From Ardenticatenaceae bacterium (GTDB lineage: Bacteria; Chloroflexota; Anaerolineae; Promineifilales; Promineifilaceae), in the NCBI GenBank assembly GCA_020634565.1, contig JACKBN010000001.1:1-64000 (forward strand): DNA of 64,000 nucleotides, written 5' to 3'. Below are positions 63,102-64,000 of this stretch, in pieces. Below the pieces are notes generated by a model that worked only from the letters and a program-made list of their open reading frames with translations, did no database searches and was not told where the DNA came from. The position numbers and the translations under genes were made by a program. The stretch's first letter is position 1. The number at the start of each line of letters is the position of its first letter.

Positions 63102-63318
63102 GAAAGCCCCGCAGGTCAATTGCGAGGCTTTCGGTACATTGTGAAAGGGAATCCCTCTTCACTGGTTCAACCTTATCTTAGATATGCAGGCAAGTGCTGT
63201 CAATGGCGAAGGGGGCGTTTTCATAGGAACAATGTACCACCACAACCCTTTGGAGGGCAAGGTGGACGAATACATTTTTCTCGCCAGGGCATCTCCATAA
63301 CGAAGATGCCCTTTTTTT
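63102..63318 (+). ncRNA. Candidate structured RNA ending in a terminator
   Basis: A gene-free stretch with nested pairing. GAAAGCC...GGCTTTC lies at its start. A 10-base perfect pair GGTACATTGT/ACAATGTACC (63133-63142 and 63226-63235) encloses about 80 bases, inside which GTGAAAGGG/CCCTCTTCAC forms a hairpin (63140-63161). It ends in the strong terminator at 63286-63318. No known RNA family was recognised; it could be a small RNA, a leader or the remains of a mobile element end. Confidence 0.4.
63286..63318 (+). terminator. Rho-independent terminator
   Basis: AGGGCATCT pairs with AGATGCCCT around a short loop and is followed by seven T on the plus strand. No protein gene ends just before it, which supports a non-coding transcript. 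Confidence 0.85.
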
Positions 63319-63621
63319 GTGTAAAAATAACTACCGATAACTCAAGGTTATCCGTATCAACCGCCGTTCTCTCCAGCCAGCTCCCATTGTAAGCCAAGGT
63401 AACGAGCCCGGACTGCGTGCGGTGTGTGGAGCTGACTGAGCAACGTCTTCCTCCAGCGAGAGCGCGATCAGTTGCTGCGTGACAGGCTTTCGGTTGAACT
63501 CACACCCTCTCGCAAACGTCTGAGGGAAGCCGCCTTAAATGTTTTTACCGCGTTGACGAAAACTGCCAGCTCAGGATGGCTGTCAAAGACTTGGTTTTGT
63601 TAACATGTCAACAAAACCAAA
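63319..63621. other. Intergenic region with inverted repeat beside transposase
   Basis: About 300 bases without a gene. TTGGTTTTGTT/AACAAAACCAA (63591-63601 and 63610-63620) is a perfect 11-base inverted pair just past the transposase remnant. It may be a terminator or part of the insertion-sequence end. Confidence 0.45.
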
Positions 63622-64000
63622 TCATTGTGCACCTTCAAAACTCCAGAATCCAAGATAGCTTTTGGCTAACTTCTCAAACCGAGAAGAAATGCGACGATAA
63701 TGCCTAATCATATTGATCAAACACTCCACCAAATGTCGTCCTTCTTACCTATATTCGTCATACTCACGTTGCCCCTTACGATTGACAACACGGTGTAGAA
63801 TGACCGCTTCGGTCCCTTGTTCGGCAATAGGCTGCAAGATCTCATAAGCATCATACGATTTGTCGGCCAACACATGATCATATTCGTATCCATTCATCAA
63901 GGCTTCAGCCTTAGTAGAGTAATGTGTCTGACCAGGGGTCAAAATGAATCGCAGTGGATTGCCCAAGACATCGACGCCGACATGGATTTTAGTACAGAAA
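63622..64000 (-). pseudogene. IS5-family transposase, 3' part, frameshifted and cut by window edge
   Basis: The minus-strand reading enters from beyond 64000 (TKIHVGVDVLGNPLRFILTP ...), continues through VLADKSYDAYEIL and VNRKGQREYDEYR, and then meets TAA at 63745-63747. The adjacent frame continues the expected IS5/IS1031-type C-terminus GRHLVECLINMIRHYRRIS ... RFEKLAKSYLGF to a stop at 63622. The DDE catalytic Glu region (HLVECLIN) is therefore out of frame. Either a dead copy or a programmed frameshift; the 5' part is outside the window. Confidence 0.8.

Noticed and set aside
1..64000. CRISPR array
   Set aside because: No regularly spaced repeats; the many short recurring words are the ACGGCCGT palindrome at irregular distances.

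Overview
The window looks like a chromosomal segment of a Chloroflexota (Anaerolineae-like, probably filamentous) bacterium. This rests on protein style only: a HoxH-type bidirectional hydrogenase, many effector-associated (EAD1-like), CHAT, STAND and NACHT proteins, and a dense scatter of the palindrome ACGGCCGT. By hand count there are roughly 70 perfect copies in 64 kb, present in both the chromosomal and the mobile-looking parts.

Layout. (1) 0-3.5 kb, chromosomal flank: NiFe hydrogenase large subunit, its maturation protease, a DinB-like protein, an HpcH/HpaI-type aldolase and tRNA-Asp(GUC). (2) 3.5-20.7 kb, an integrative mobilizable element joined to tRNA-Asp, all on the minus strand. 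It has a large serine recombinase whose reading frame ends inside the tRNA, a small excisionase-like protein, a replication module (ribbon-helix-helix-like protein, replication protein, DnaC-like loader), a mobilization module (MobC-like protein, compact HUH relaxase, VirD4/TraG-like coupling protein), RadC, a SWIM zinc-finger protein and two paralogous sigma-region-2-like proteins. No VirB4-type transfer ATPase is visible. (3) 20.9-62.7 kb, an almost uninterrupted defence/conflict island: a PLD-nuclease pair with one partner broken by an in-frame amber codon; an EAD1-STAND-winged-helix regulator; a complete type I restriction system (HsdR, HsdS, HsdM); a membrane HhH/SH3 protein plus SNF2 ATPase; a five-gene MoxR-vWA-CHAT ternary conflict operon; an EAD1-pentapeptide effector; a NOV_C/DUF3883 protein; a four-gene McrBC-type locus with EVE-like domains inside McrB and a RelE-UvrD fusion; and a membrane NACHT ATPase. 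(4) 62.7-64 kb: a structured RNA-like segment with a terminator and a frameshifted IS5-type transposase cut by the window edge.

The most striking system is the operon at 49.7-38.3 kb (minus strand). An EAD1-tailed adaptor, a CHAT protease fused to an inactive STAND, a MoxR ATPase and a vWA protein precede a 1892-residue protein. That protein appears to combine a helical N-terminal region, EAD1, a CHAT domain without its cysteine, an Hsp70-type substrate-binding beta domain, a P-loop NTPase, a degenerate receiver, an APH/kinase-like domain and a SIR2-like domain. Related EAD1 domains on two separate effectors in the window (634 and 434 residues) suggest a homotypic recruitment network. The Hsp70-like module suggests sensing of misfolded or aggregated protein. 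The family context is established knowledge; the specific architecture and its mechanism are inference from reading the sequence.
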